From: DATEKX01 sp963726785
GTDB taxonomy: Bacteria > Acidobacteriota > Blastocatellia > UBA7656
Direction: 5' to 3'
NCBI GenBank assembly: GCA_963726785.1
Contig: CAVSDJ010000007.1
Location: 2,480,001-2,544,000 of the forward strand
DNA length: 64,000 bases
Of the stretch, positions 1-9,149 are shown piece after piece (the first letter of the stretch is position 1; each line of letters starts with the position of its first letter). The translations under genes and the position numbers were made by a program. Under the pieces are notes generated by a model, which worked only from the letters and a program-made list of their open reading frames with translations, was not told the origin of the DNA and did no database searches.

Positions 1-9
1 GTTTTCAGG

Positions 10-15
10 TATAAT
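10..15 (+). promoter_or_regulatory. possible -10 box upstream of rpsP operon
   Basis: A perfect TATAAT hexamer lies about 130 bases before the first ribosomal gene. Its -35 partner would fall outside the window, so the promoter cannot be confirmed. The 145-base leader holds no other gene. Confidence 0.25.
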
Positions 16-144
16 ATCCCCATTCAAATCAGGGAATGGGATTCAAGATCGGTTCACTAAATAACGTTTTCAGTCTTTCGGTCTTATTATTAGTATCGAG
101 ATCAACTGAGAGTCGGTTGGTTTCAGCAAGCATGGAGGTGCATT

Positions 145-405
145 TTGCTTTCGATCAGGTTAACTAGAATGGGCGCGAAGAAAAAGCCCTTTTACAGAAT
201 CATTGTTACCGAAAAGCGGTCAAAGCGCGATGGTCGCTTTGTCGAGTCGGTCGGTTATTATAACCCTTGCCGCAATCCGGCTGATATTAAAATCAATCGC
301 GAGCGGATCAATTACTGGATAGAACGCGGAGCGCAGCCGAGCGATACTGTGCGCAGCCTTATAAAACGCAAGGCCGAACCTGCGAGCGCCGAAGCTAGCG
401 CGTAG
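145..405 (+). CDS. rpsP: 30S ribosomal protein S16
   Basis: Small-subunit ribosomal protein bS16, which binds 16S rRNA during 30S assembly. The 86 residues have the usual family length and the typical N-terminus (IRLTRMGAKKKPFYRI), followed by the conserved VESVGYYNP stretch. The start is a TTG codon placed 4 bases after a GGAGGTG ribosome-binding site; no ATG gives the conserved N-terminus. It opens the common rpsP-khpA-rimM-trmD-rplS operon on the same strand, so it is almost certainly co-transcribed with the next four genes. Confidence 0.95.
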   Translation: MLSIRLTRMGAKKKPFYRIIVTEKRSKRDGRFVESVGYYNPCRNPADIKINRERINYWIERGAQPSDTVRSLIKRKAEPASAEASA

Positions 406-495
406 TGGCCCTGTGTTTGATCGGCAGGCGAGGAATTTGAACTGGCCGCGCCGCGCGTCCTTCCTTCCTTCTCAATGCTCTGAAGGAGGTGACGT

Positions 496-741
496 ATGAA
501 CGAAGGTTCATTGAAGGAAGTCATCGAAGCCATAGCGAAGGCTCTCGTGGATTTTCCTGACGAGGTAGCGGTAACAGAAATTGACGGAGAGGTAACGGTA
601 GTACTTGAACTAAGAGTCGCTCCGCAAGATCTCGGCAAAATAATCGGCAAACAGGGACGCACGGCTCGCGCAATGCGCACTTTGCTGCGCGCAGCCGGAA
701 TGAAATTGAAGAAGCGATTTGTGCTTGAGATTCTGGAATAG
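496..741 (+). CDS. khpA: KH-domain RNA-binding protein KhpA
   Basis: Single KH-domain RNA-binding protein of 81 residues. The GxxG loop that contacts RNA is visible as GKQG at residues 51-54, followed by the conserved RTARAMRTLL helix. A strong AAGGAGGTGA ribosome-binding site precedes the ATG. It sits between rpsP and rimM, the standard place for this gene, and its stop codon abuts the rimM start with no gap. In other bacteria the protein partners with KhpB in RNA regulation and cell-wall growth; KhpB is not in this window. Confidence 0.9.
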   Translation: MNEGSLKEVIEAIAKALVDFPDEVAVTEIDGEVTVVLELRVAPQDLGKIIGKQGRTARAMRTLLRAAGMKLKKRFVLEILE

Positions 742-1290
742 GTGGCCGAAGCAAGCGACAACCGAGCGCAAGCAGAAGACGTAGTGATCGCGCGCATCGT
801 CAAAGCTCGCGGCATACGCGGAGAAGTAGCTTGCAATATTGAAACAGATTTCCCCGAACGATTTCAGTCGCTTGATCGAGTCACTATTCGGATGCCTGAT
901 GAACGAAGGCTCGCGCTCGCGCTTGAGGATCACTGGTTTCATAAAGACCGAGTGATTTTGAAATTCGAGGGCTACGACACGATGACAGCGGCTGAAGAAT
1001 TAGTCGGCGGTCGCTTGGTCATTTCGGAAGCCGACGGCTTAGAGCTTGAAGAAGACGAGTTCTATGAATACCAGGTAGTGGGCGCGGATGTCGTCGCGAT
1101 TACCGGAGAGAAGATTGGAATCGTGACGCGATTGATGCGAACGGGCGGAACGGACCTTCTGGTGATTGAAGGCGAAGGCAGGCGCGAAATTCTCGTGCCA
1201 TTCGTCGATGATATTTGCACAGAGGTTGACGTAGATGCCAAGCGCATCACCATCAATCCGCCGGAAGGACTCCTGGAATTGAATCGTTGA
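742..1290 (+). CDS. rimM: 16S rRNA processing protein RimM
   Basis: Ribosome maturation factor that binds S19 and helps assemble the 30S head. The 182 residues contain the N-terminal RimM domain (residues about 10-95, with the ARGIRGEV motif) and the C-terminal PRC-barrel (about 105-180, ending in ITINPPEGLLEL), both as expected. The start is a GTG codon directly after the khpA stop, implying translational coupling. Length and gene order agree with the family. Confidence 0.93.
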   Translation: MAEASDNRAQAEDVVIARIVKARGIRGEVACNIETDFPERFQSLDRVTIRMPDERRLALALEDHWFHKDRVILKFEGYDTMTAAEELVGGRLVISEADGLELEEDEFYEYQVVGADVVAITGEKIGIVTRLMRTGGTDLLVIEGEGRREILVPFVDDICTEVDVDAKRITINPPEGLLELNR

Positions 1291-1350
1291 TAGATTGAGC
1301 CATTGAAGAACGAGTCAATGATTCAATGCAACAATGAATCAATTCTTATA

Positions 1351-2106
1351 ATGCGGTTCGACATCATAACGATTTTCCCGGAAATATTCCGCGGGGTCTT
1401 TGAGTTTGGAATAATTCGCCGCGCGGTCGAGGCAGGCTTGATCGAAATAAAGATTCACGACCTGCGCGATTACACGCACGACCGGCACCGGCAAGTTGAT
1501 GATCGCCCGTTCGGCGGCGGCGCTGGTATGGTGATGAAGCCCGAGCCGTTGTTTCGCGCGGTCGAAGCCATCACGCATTCTGCGACGGATGTCAGCACGG
1601 TGTTGCTGTCGCCGCAGGGGAGATTGTTCGACCAGCGCATAGCAGAAGAATTCGCCGCAAACGAGCGCGTGGTCTTGATCTGCGGTCGCTATGAAGGCGT
1701 TGACGAGCGTGTCGTCGAGCATCTGGCAAACGATGAAGTTTCGATTGGCGATTACGTGCTGTCGGGCGGCGAGATAGCAGCGATGATCGTGGTGGACGCT
1801 GTGACGCGATTGATACCGGGCGCGCTTGGGTGCGACCAGTCAGCCGAACACGAATCGTTTTCGGCGGGATTGCTCGACTACCCGCACTACACTCGGCCAG
1901 CCGAGTATCGCGGGATGAAGGTGCCCGATGTGCTCGTGGGCGGCAATCACGCGCAGATTGAGCGCTTCAGGCGGCGGCGCAGCATCAAAAAGACTTTGCA
2001 GCGCAGGCCCGACCTGATCGAGAGCCGCGCGACTGATGATGCCGAGCGGCAAGAGATTGAAGAGATTTTAAAAGAGATTGATAAAGAAACGATGAATGAT
2101 GAATGA
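1351..2106 (+). CDS. trmD: tRNA (guanine-N1)-methyltransferase TrmD
   Basis: SPOUT-family enzyme that methylates G37 of tRNAs, preventing frameshifting. The 251-residue protein begins MRFDIITIFPEIF, the family N-terminus, so the ATG at 1351 is chosen over an upstream in-frame ATG that would add 16 unrelated residues. The knot region that binds S-adenosylmethionine is clear (CGRYEGVDERV and SIGDYVLSGGE). It lies between rimM and rplS as in most bacteria. Confidence 0.94.
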   Translation: MRFDIITIFPEIFRGVFEFGIIRRAVEAGLIEIKIHDLRDYTHDRHRQVDDRPFGGGAGMVMKPEPLFRAVEAITHSATDVSTVLLSPQGRLFDQRIAEEFAANERVVLICGRYEGVDERVVEHLANDEVSIGDYVLSGGEIAAMIVVDAVTRLIPGALGCDQSAEHESFSAGLLDYPHYTRPAEYRGMKVPDVLVGGNHAQIERFRRRRSIKKTLQRRPDLIESRATDDAERQEIEEILKEIDKETMNDE

Positions 2107-2154
2107 TTGGTTAATTCATCGCTCATCATTCACATTGAGAACGAGGTAAGTGTC

Positions 2155-2610
2155 ATGAATCAAGTAGTACAGGCTGTCGAAGATCGTCAGCTACGCAATG
2201 GTATTCCTGATTTTCAGCCGGGCGATACGGTTCGCGTTCACGTGCGGATCAAAGAAGGCGATAAGGAACGCATACAGGCTTTTGAAGGCATAGTAATCGC
2301 GCGCAAGCACAGCGGTGTGCGCGAAACCATCACTGTGCGCAAGACCAGCTTCGGCGTCGGAGTCGAGCGCATCTTCCCGCTTCACGCAAGCGTCATCGAT
2401 CACATAGACCTTGTGCGCCGTGGCCGTGTGCGCCGCGCGAAGCTCTACTACCTGCGCAAACTGCGCGGCAAAGCAGCGCGCATCCGCGAGCGCGATACGC
2501 GTGGCGAGCGCGCAAGAGCAGCAGCAGCTTCTGCTCGCGCCTCGGAAGCAACTGCTGCCGCCGAGCCTGTGAGCGCTCCGGCAGAAGTAGAGTCAGAGAG
2601 CGCCGAGTGA
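2155..2610 (+). CDS. rplS: 50S ribosomal protein L19
   Basis: Large-subunit protein bL19 at the 30S-50S interface. The body (residues 1-120) has the conserved FQPGDTVRVHVRIKEG and RRGRVRRAKLYYLR segments. The start at 2155 is supported by a GAGGTAAG ribosome-binding site and by the family N-terminus; the in-frame TTG 48 bases upstream is not needed. After about residue 120 there is an extra alanine- and glutamate-rich tail of roughly 30 residues, low in complexity, which E. coli L19 lacks. It closes the operon. Confidence 0.93.
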   Translation: MNQVVQAVEDRQLRNGIPDFQPGDTVRVHVRIKEGDKERIQAFEGIVIARKHSGVRETITVRKTSFGVGVERIFPLHASVIDHIDLVRRGRVRRAKLYYLRKLRGKAARIRERDTRGERARAAAASARASEATAAAEPVSAPAEVESESAE

Positions 2611-2682
2611 TTGAAAAAAGCGGTCAGGTCGCGCGCTTGCCAGTTGCTTTGATTTTAGTAAAAGCGAATCGGAGGGCCGGGC

Positions 2683-2781
2683 GTGGCGATAACCTCTTTT
2701 TTAGTCACACTGTATGTGATTGCGCTTTTCATTTTGATCGGTGCATTCTACCGGCACGCTACTCGTATATACCGCGATTGA
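2683..2781 (+). CDS. possible 32-residue single-pass membrane peptide
   Basis: A GTG-started frame of 32 codons follows a GGAGGG ribosome-binding site by about six bases. The product is one hydrophobic helix (VTLYVIALFILIGAF) followed by a basic tail (YRHATRIYRD), the pattern of a single-pass membrane microprotein with its C-terminus inside. I know no family for it. It lies in the otherwise empty gap between rplS and a small TPR gene and ends before that gene starts. It may be chance. Confidence 0.35.
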   Translation: MAITSFLVTLYVIALFILIGAFYRHATRIYRD

Positions 2782-2857
2782 TTTAGCCGCAGAGCTTGAA
2801 CGACTCAAGCTCTGCGCGCTCGCGTCTATAGCCTCACATAACTTTACAGGGTGGTTG

Positions 2858-3169
2858 ATGAAAACTCGCAGAGAGATGTTGGAAGAGTTTGTTGCCGCAG
2901 ACCCGGCAGACTCGTTCTCGCGCTATGCTCTCGCTCTGGAACTTGAAAAGGAAAAGCGCGAGCTAGAAGCCGTCCCGCAACTCCAGGAAGTGATAGCGCG
3001 CGACCCGGCTTACGTCGCGGCCTATTACCATCTGGGCCGCATTCTCGCACGCCTCGGACAAATCGAAGACGCTCGCATAGCTTATCGCCAGGGACTAGAT
3101 GCTTCCACAGCAGCAGGCGACCAGAAGACTCGAAAGGAAATTCAAGAAGCGCTTGATATGCTGGAATGA
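2858..3169 (+). CDS. small TPR-repeat protein
   Basis: About 103 residues holding two tetratricopeptide repeats (one around FSRYALALELEKEKRELEAV, the next around VAAYYHLGRILARLGQIEDA), so a helical protein-protein interaction module without catalytic motifs. The ATG at 2858 after ACAGGGTGG is preferred; the longer frame from 2741 adds a segment overlapping the preceding small frame. No signal peptide is seen, so it is probably cytoplasmic. Partner and function are unknown. Confidence 0.7.
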   Translation: MKTRREMLEEFVAADPADSFSRYALALELEKEKRELEAVPQLQEVIARDPAYVAAYYHLGRILARLGQIEDARIAYRQGLDASTAAGDQKTRKEIQEALDMLE

Positions 3170-3191
3170 TGACAGCAGGCGGCGCTTGCGG

Positions 3192-3413
3192 TCATTGATC
3201 GCTTCGCTGCTCCTCTAACTCTTTCTCACCTTCTTCTTTGAGCTTGCGGCCTTCGATTTCCAGATCTTCATCCTGCATTCCCTGTCCTGCGCGCTCCTGA
3301 GCGCTGCCTTCGATACGTTTCATTTCAGCTTGAACGCGCTCTTCGATTTTATCAATCGGCGCAGGCTCATTTTCATCGTCCTGTGTTCTTACCCTGTCCC
3401 GGTCTATGCTCAT
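3192..3413 (-). CDS. small highly charged hypothetical protein
   Basis: 73 residues, almost all charged or polar (runs such as EEGEKELEEQRSD), predicted as one long helix or a disordered acidic protein. No family is recognised. A GGGGAG ribosome-binding site stands about five bases before the ATG. It is convergent with the TPR gene and divergent from the S9 peptidase gene. Confidence 0.5.
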   Translation of the reverse strand: MSIDRDRVRTQDDENEPAPIDKIEERVQAEMKRIEGSAQERAGQGMQDEDLEIEGRKLKEEGEKELEEQRSDQ

Positions 3414-3566
3414 CTGGTCTCCCCTTTGCGAAAATACTTTATCAATTCAATATCAATTATGGTCTCACTCTTTGTTGCATGCGGTCAAATACACGTGTGT
3501 CACACCACGCACAATATGCTATATTTCCGTCCACATATAATTCTTAGACCTGAAAGGATCGCCGCT

Positions 3567-5567
3567 ATGAAGAAAATAGCTTTCGCCGCATCTTTAATTT
3601 TGGTTCTTGCATATGCTGCCTTCGCTCAGTCGAATAAGACACCTACAATCGAACAATCGCTCAATCTTAAAAGCGCCGTAAACCCGCGCATCTCACCAGA
3701 CGGTCATTATATTGCTTATCAGGTTCAAGAGACGAACTGGGAAGATAACGCGTTCGAGAATGAGATATGGATAGTCGTTGTCGCGACAGGCGAACGCTAT
3801 CAACTCACGAACGCCAAAAAGTCCAGCTCCGCCCCCACGTGGTCGCCGGACTCAAAGCGCATCGCTTTCGTCTCGGATCGCGATGGCAAGCGGCAAATTT
3901 ACCTCATAGCTCCTGCGGGCGGCGAGGCGACGCAATTGACCAATGTCGAGACTGGCGTGAACGGATTCGACTGGTCGCACGATGGTAGCCGTATCGCTTT
4001 CACAGCAGCCGAGGCTGACAGCAAAGCCAAGAAAGATCGAAAAGAAAAATACGGCGAGTTTGAAATCGTCAGCGGCGATTACACGATGACTCACCTCTGG
4101 ATGATGGAGGTTCCCGCCGACATCAAAGAAAAAAAGGCGGAGCCTGCGCGGCTCACCGAAGGCACAAACTTCACGGTCGGCGGCTTTGCGTGGTCGCCTG
4201 ATTCTAAGCAGATCGCTTTCAGCGCAGCGAAAGACCCTGATCTTGGCTCATCCCATACGAGCGACATCTACGTTTTGAGCGTCAGCGATAAGACGATGAA
4301 AAAGATAGTTGATACGAAAGGGCCGGACTCAAGCCCTGTGTGGTCGCCGGATGGAAAGCAGATAGCGTATCAAACATCGAACGCGCGCGAATTTTTCTAC
4401 TACGCGAACTCATACATCGCAGTAGTTCCGGCGGAAGGCGGCACGCCGCGCGTGCTCAGTGAAAGCTTCGATGAATCGCCCGGCTTGCTCGACTGGTCAC
4501 CCGATGGTATTTATTTCGCGAGCCAGCAAAAAACCTCTTCGCACCTGTTCAGATTGAACCCGACAACAAAAGCTGTCGAGCAAGTGAGCAATCCTGCCAA
4601 CGCAGCCGTTTCGCAGTTTTCATTCACGGGCGATTTCAAACAGTTGGCCTTCGTCGCAGCCGGTCCGAATGTCTACCCGGAAGTTTGCGTTTCGGATATG
4701 AAGCAGTTCTCGCCTCGGCGGCTCACGGCGATGAGCGATCAGTTGAAAGATTTTCGCCTGGCTACTCGCGAAGTGATTGAATGGAAGTCAACGGACGGAG
4801 CTTCGATTGAAGGAGTTTTGATCAAGCCCGCGGATTTTGATCCATCGAAAAAGTACCCCCTGCTTGTCGTAATTCATGGCGGGCCTACGGGAGTTGATAC
4901 GCCTGTCCTCAGAGGCGACCGCTACTATCCAGTAGAGATGTTTGCTGCGAAAGGCGCTTTGATCTTGCGCCCCAACTACAGAGGGTCAGCCGGGTACGGC
5001 GAAAAGTTCCGCTCATTGAACGTGCGCAATCTCGGCGTAGGCGATTACTGGGATGTGATTTCAGGCGTGGATTATTTGATCGCAAAAGGCATGGTTGATC
5101 GCGACCGTGTCGGCGCGATGGGCTGGAGCCAGGGCGGATATATCTCTGCGTTCATCACAACGACGAGCGACCGCTTCAAAGCCGTGTCGGTCGGCGCGGG
5201 CATTTCAAACTGGATGACCTATTATGTGAATACAGACATTCATCCATTCACGCGGCAATATTTGAAAGCAACACCGTGGGACGACCCTGAAATTTATCAG
5301 AAGACTTCACCGATCTCTTACGTGAAGACTGCGAAGACGCCAACGCTGATTCAGCACGGCGAGCTTGACCGTCGCGTGCCGATTCCGAACGCTTATGAAC
5401 TCAGACAGGCGCTCGAAGACAAAGGCGTGCCCGTAAAGATGATCGTCTATAAAGGCTTCGGCCACGGCATAGACAAACCGCGCCAGCACCGCGCAGTGAT
5501 GGAGCACAACTACGAATGGTTCAGCCAGTGGATATGGGGCGAGAAGTCTGCACAGGAAGGGAAATAA
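3567..5567 (+). CDS. secreted S9-family prolyl oligopeptidase / acylaminoacyl-peptidase
   Basis: Serine peptidase of the S9 family, 666 residues, acting outside the cytoplasmic membrane. The ATG at 3567 begins a classic signal peptide (MKKIAFAASLILVLAYAAFA) and follows GAAAGGATC; the longer frame adds an unrelated extension. Residues about 30-400 form a beta-propeller with repeated TolB/PD40-type motifs (WSPDSKRIAF, WSPDGKQIAY). The C-terminal alpha/beta-hydrolase domain carries the triad: Ser521 in GWSQGG, Asp601 in GELDRR and His633 in GFGHGID. It likely trims short peptides in the periplasm. No operon partner is evident. Confidence 0.9.
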   Translation: MKKIAFAASLILVLAYAAFAQSNKTPTIEQSLNLKSAVNPRISPDGHYIAYQVQETNWEDNAFENEIWIVVVATGERYQLTNAKKSSSAPTWSPDSKRIAFVSDRDGKRQIYLIAPAGGEATQLTNVETGVNGFDWSHDGSRIAFTAAEADSKAKKDRKEKYGEFEIVSGDYTMTHLWMMEVPADIKEKKAEPARLTEGTNFTVGGFAWSPDSKQIAFSAAKDPDLGSSHTSDIYVLSVSDKTMKKIVDTKGPDSSPVWSPDGKQIAYQTSNAREFFYYANSYIAVVPAEGGTPRVLSESFDESPGLLDWSPDGIYFASQQKTSSHLFRLNPTTKAVEQVSNPANAAVSQFSFTGDFKQLAFVAAGPNVYPEVCVSDMKQFSPRRLTAMSDQLKDFRLATREVIEWKSTDGASIEGVLIKPADFDPSKKYPLLVVIHGGPTGVDTPVLRGDRYYPVEMFAAKGALILRPNYRGSAGYGEKFRSLNVRNLGVGDYWDVISGVDYLIAKGMVDRDRVGAMGWSQGGYISAFITTTSDRFKAVSVGAGISNWMTYYVNTDIHPFTRQYLKATPWDDPEIYQKTSPISYVKTAKTPTLIQHGELDRRVPIPNAYELRQALEDKGVPVKMIVYKGFGHGIDKPRQHRAVMEHNYEWFSQWIWGEKSAQEGK

Positions 5568-5573
5568 GATTAT

Positions 5574-6272
5574 TTACTGGCGCGCGTATCGCAACGGATC
5601 ACGCGCGCCAGCTTCCGCGAAGCCTTTCAACCTGAGCAAACAGCTATCGCATTTGCCGCACGCGAGACCGTCGGGTGTCGGGTCATAGCAACTGTGCGTG
5701 AGCGAATAATCAACGCCTAGCTCTAAACCTTTCTTTATGATTTCAGCTTTCGTCATCGCAACCAGCGGCATGTGAATCTTCAATCGCATCGTACCTTCAA
5801 CACCCGCTTTCGTTGCGAGATTCGCCATCGAAGCGAATGCTTCGATGTATTCCGGACGACAATCAGGGTAGCCGCTGTAATCAAGCGCATTAACACCGAT
5901 GAAAATGTCTGAAGCCCCGAGCGCTTCAGCCCACGCCAGCGCGAATGACAAAAAAATAGTGTTGCGCGCTGGCACATAAGTCACAGGTATGCCTGATGAC
6001 ATCTCATCAGCCGAACGCTCTTTGGGCACTTCTATCTCATCCGTGAGCGCGGAGCCGCCTATCGCGCGAAGATCAATGTCCAAGATCAGATGTTTTTCAA
6101 CGCCTGCGGATTCGGCCACGCGGCCCGCGCTTTCAAGCTCAACCAGATGCCGCTGCCCGTAACGAAACGACAGAGCATAGACCGCGTAGCCTTCATCTTT
6201 AGCTATCCAAAGCGCAGTCGTTGAATCAAGACCGCCGCTTAATAATGCCACTGCTTTTTTCTTTTCACTCAT
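5574..6272 (-). CDS. queC: 7-cyano-7-deazaguanine synthase QueC
   Basis: ATP-dependent enzyme that converts 7-carboxy-7-deazaguanine to preQ0 on the queuosine pathway. 232 residues. The PP-loop SGGLDS is at residues 12-17, and the C-terminal zinc-binding cysteines are present (SCYDP and CGKCDSC). The other queuosine genes are absent from the window. The gene is convergent with the S9 peptidase, leaving only six bases between stops. Confidence 0.93.
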   Translation of the reverse strand: MSEKKKAVALLSGGLDSTTALWIAKDEGYAVYALSFRYGQRHLVELESAGRVAESAGVEKHLILDIDLRAIGGSALTDEIEVPKERSADEMSSGIPVTYVPARNTIFLSFALAWAEALGASDIFIGVNALDYSGYPDCRPEYIEAFASMANLATKAGVEGTMRLKIHMPLVAMTKAEIIKKGLELGVDYSLTHSCYDPTPDGLACGKCDSCLLRLKGFAEAGARDPLRYARQ

Positions 6273-6352
6273 TCTTTCGAGTTATCGCATAGCACGGCTG
6301 TTGATTCAACCTGACAAGCGCGAGCGGCGCGTGATAATCTTCGGACAAAACG

Positions 6353-7435
6353 ATGAGCTATCAGACATATAATCATAATCGCAACTACGGCTGCCGAGTC
6401 ACTGAATTCATTTACGAAGGCCACCGCTCGGTCGCGCTCGAAAACGAAAAGCTCCGCGTCACGATCATTGCTGACAAAGGCACTGACATCTACGAGTTTT
6501 TATACAAACCGCGTGATGTTGATTTCATGTGGCGCACGCGAATCGGCCTCAGACAACGCGCTCACTTCCTCGCTTCAAGCCCGCGCGTTGCCGGGCCGCA
6601 TAATGATTACTACGAGGGCGGCTGGCAGGAATTGTTTCCGAACTGCGGCAACTTTTCGCTGCATCAAGATGCTGAGATAGGCCAGCACGGAGAAGTCTTA
6701 CTACTTCCGTGGCGTTATTCAATCACGAAAGATGAGCCGGATGAGATCGAAGTGCGATTCGATGTTCGCACTGTTCGCACGCCGTTTCATCTGGTAAAGA
6801 CCTTGAGCCTTCGCCGCAACGAGGCCGTGCTGCGCATTCGCGAGCGCGTGACGAACGAAAGCGGCCAGTGCGTGGACTTCACGTGGGGGCATCATCCCGC
6901 GTTCGGCTGGCCGTTCATTGATGAAAGCTGTCGCGTGGATTTACCTGATTGCCGCATTCGGACGTTTGCAGAATTCACGCCCGCTAATTCTAGATTGAAG
7001 GCCGAGCAAGAGAGTGATTGGCCGATGGCTGAAGCAAGCGACGGCAGCAAGATTGACCTGTCTCAAATTCCCGGCCCTGAAGTAGCGGCGCAAGACATGG
7101 TTTTTCTTCAAGGTTTGCAAGATGGATGGTATGCGATAACCAACGCTTCTAAACAAGTGGGCTTTGCGATGCGATACCCGGCTGAGGTGTTTAAGCAGTT
7201 GTGGTACTGGCAAGTCTACAGAGGCGGGCACGATTACCCCTGGTGGAGCGCCACCTACAATATTGCGCTCGAACCCTGCGCTACTTTGCCGATACTTGAG
7301 CGAGCGGTCGAGCGCGGCGAAGCGCTTCGTCTTGGCGCAGGCGAAAGCCGCGAAATCGAATTGATGGCTGTTGCATTCGAGGGATTGGAACGAGTGAGCG
7401 ACGTGAGCGCCGAAGGGGAAGTGAAAGGGAAGTGA
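6353..7435 (+). CDS. aldose 1-epimerase-like (galactose mutarotase fold) protein
   Basis: 360-residue protein with the beta-sandwich pattern of the galactose mutarotase superfamily. The family-like features are ADKGTDIYEFLYKP near residue 40, the YYEGGWQELFPNCG segment near 85, HHPAFGWPF near 180 (likely active-site histidines), and ALEPCATLP near 305. Such proteins interconvert sugar anomers or bind sugars. No signal peptide is seen, so it is probably cytoplasmic. It is flanked by unrelated genes, so the substrate cannot be inferred. Confidence 0.75.
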   Translation: MSYQTYNHNRNYGCRVTEFIYEGHRSVALENEKLRVTIIADKGTDIYEFLYKPRDVDFMWRTRIGLRQRAHFLASSPRVAGPHNDYYEGGWQELFPNCGNFSLHQDAEIGQHGEVLLLPWRYSITKDEPDEIEVRFDVRTVRTPFHLVKTLSLRRNEAVLRIRERVTNESGQCVDFTWGHHPAFGWPFIDESCRVDLPDCRIRTFAEFTPANSRLKAEQESDWPMAEASDGSKIDLSQIPGPEVAAQDMVFLQGLQDGWYAITNASKQVGFAMRYPAEVFKQLWYWQVYRGGHDYPWWSATYNIALEPCATLPILERAVERGEALRLGAGESREIELMAVAFEGLERVSDVSAEGEVKGK

Positions 7436-7448
7436 CGAGTAGAGCGAT

Positions 7449-7509
7449 CAGTAGCCCGACCGTGAGGGAGGGCGCTCCTCGTGCGTCCTCCCTCACGGTC
7501 GGGCTACTG
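7449..7509. repeat. palindromic repeat, 23-bp perfect arms
   Basis: Perfect inverted repeat with arms 7449-7471 and 7487-7509 around a 15-base loop. It lies between two convergent genes and may act as a bidirectional terminator. The outer bases (GTAGCCC...GGGCTAC) are shared with palindromes at 63762-63817 and, in part, 46860-46908, so it belongs to a dispersed genomic family. Confidence 0.85.
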
Positions 7510-7526
7510 ACACTTATCACTCATCG

Positions 7527-8603
7527 CTATTTACTTGCTTGCGGTTTGGCCTGCTTCAAACGTTCAATGTTTGTGCGAACGGTTTCGTCGCGGCGGCCTG
7601 ACGCTTCGTACACTTTTTCGTAAACGGCAAGCGCTTTGTCTAATTGTTTGTCGCTTTCGTAGACATAGCCTAGCTCTAATCCTGCGGCGACGTTCGTGGG
7701 CGCGAGCTTGAGTGTTTGTTCAAGAGCTTCGGCTGCTGGCTTCCATTGCGACGAGCGCGAATACGATACGCCGAGGTTATACCAGGCGGCACTCGAATCA
7801 GTATGAGCGCGAGCATACTTATCAAGGAAAGGCACGGCCTTCGCGTACTGCTTGTCATACAAATAAGCTTGTCCGAGCAACACCCACGTGCGCTCATCAT
7901 TGCGCACCGGAACTAATCGCTCGCCTACTGAAATGACTTGTTTGACCATCGCCGGGTTTTGCTTTATTTGCGCGAAATAAATTTCGCCGAGCAGCGCAAG
8001 CGTGTCGGCATCTTTGCCGTCAATCGCCAGCGCCTGATTGAGCGCAGCAATGGCCGGGTCTGCTTTTCCAAGCTTATATTGCGCAAAACCGAGAAGGTAA
8101 TAATTCCCTGCGTTCGTTTTCATCTCAGCCGCCGCAGCCGTGAGCGCAGGGACAGCTTCGCTGTAACGGTTCGTGTAAATATAAGCGCGGCCCAGAGCGG
8201 CGTGCGTTGAAGGTTCTATTTTCTGCTGCCCCTTTTCTGAGAGCGCGATATATTTCGTCAGCGACGGTATCGCTTTATCGTACTGCTTCAATTGATACTG
8301 AGAGAAGCCGATGAAGTAGTATCCAGTGATTTGCGCTTTTTCGTCTTTTTCGCCTGCTTTGATGTAGTTCTGAAATGCGTCAATCGTGTCTTCGTAACCT
8401 TGAAGCTGATAGTGGCTGAAGCCTATGTAGTACCAGGACTGCCATGCGCTTGGATTGGCTTTGAGCACGGCGTGGAATTCGCTCGCCGCCTGGCGGTACT
8501 GCTTTTGATTGAACAATGAAACGGCGCGGTCCCAGTCCTGCGCAAACGCAGACGCGGCGACAAGCATCAACACGGCTAAAATTGCAGAAAGTTTTTTAAT
8601 CAT
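7527..8603 (-). CDS. secreted TPR-repeat protein
   Basis: About 358 residues: a signal peptide (MIKKLSAILAVLMLVAASAF, cut near AFA-QD) followed by eight or nine tetratricopeptide repeats to the C-terminus (for example WQSWYYIGFSHYQLQGYEDT). The start at 8603 follows AGGAGC and gives the signal peptide; the longest frame would mask it. It is probably a periplasmic scaffold. No catalytic motif is present and the partner is unknown. Confidence 0.8.
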   Translation of the reverse strand: MIKKLSAILAVLMLVAASAFAQDWDRAVSLFNQKQYRQAASEFHAVLKANPSAWQSWYYIGFSHYQLQGYEDTIDAFQNYIKAGEKDEKAQITGYYFIGFSQYQLKQYDKAIPSLTKYIALSEKGQQKIEPSTHAALGRAYIYTNRYSEAVPALTAAAAEMKTNAGNYYLLGFAQYKLGKADPAIAALNQALAIDGKDADTLALLGEIYFAQIKQNPAMVKQVISVGERLVPVRNDERTWVLLGQAYLYDKQYAKAVPFLDKYARAHTDSSAAWYNLGVSYSRSSQWKPAAEALEQTLKLAPTNVAAGLELGYVYESDKQLDKALAVYEKVYEASGRRDETVRTNIERLKQAKPQASK

Positions 8604-9083
8604 TTTGCTGCTCCTAATTTTCTGATGGCGAGCCATGTGCGCGGCCCAATTACTCCCATCAAGATTTTAGTCGCCTGCGCGCAGGCAACACAAGACCTCC
8701 AACCCAGAATCTGAGACTCTTCGGATTGCGTCTTGCGTTGCCTGCAAACTTCACCTTTGAAAACAATCATATCCGCAGCAGCCCCTGAAATCAGGTCTGA
8801 CTATTAAAAACCTCTCTAACTCGCCGGAAAATCTCGTTCGGAGACAGAAGCTGCGATGAAGAAAGAAAGCGATAAATCACCTGATTTGTTGAAGCATCCT
8901 CATCATACGTCATTAAGTTTGACTGATGGTTCTCGTCTACAAGAAGGGCCAGCTTGTTATCGAGATCATGGGCGAGGTAGCATCCGCGCGCTTTTTGCGA
9001 GTTCAGTATTCTTCCCGACCGCGAAATTTTCCACAGCTTGTGTGTTGAAGGGATGGAGATGCTTTTCGGTCAATCGAGACAAG
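8604..9083. other. gene-free stretch before the RiPP cluster
   Basis: About 480 bases with no convincing gene on either strand. One 81-codon frame on the + strand (8856-9101) lacks a family and runs into the hairpin of the next entry. This gap is the left edge of the biosynthetic cluster. Confidence 0.5.
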
Positions 9084-9125
9084 GAAGCGGTGACAGGCTG
9101 ACTACCCATAGCCTGTCACCGCTTC
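9084..9125 (-). terminator. 16-bp hairpin downstream of precursor peptide 1
   Basis: Perfect 16-bp inverted repeat (arms 9084-9099 and 9110-9125, 10-base loop), 24 bases after the stop of the precursor gene read on the minus strand. The following sequence is only weakly T-rich, so it may be a terminator or an mRNA-stabilising 3' end. Confidence 0.65.
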
Positions 9126-9149
9126 TTGATCTGTCAAACGTGAGAGGTC

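Noticed and set aside
8856..9101. 81-codon frame on + strand beside precursor 1
   Set aside because: No family, no signal peptide, and it runs into the palindromic hairpin on the other strand; composition looks random.
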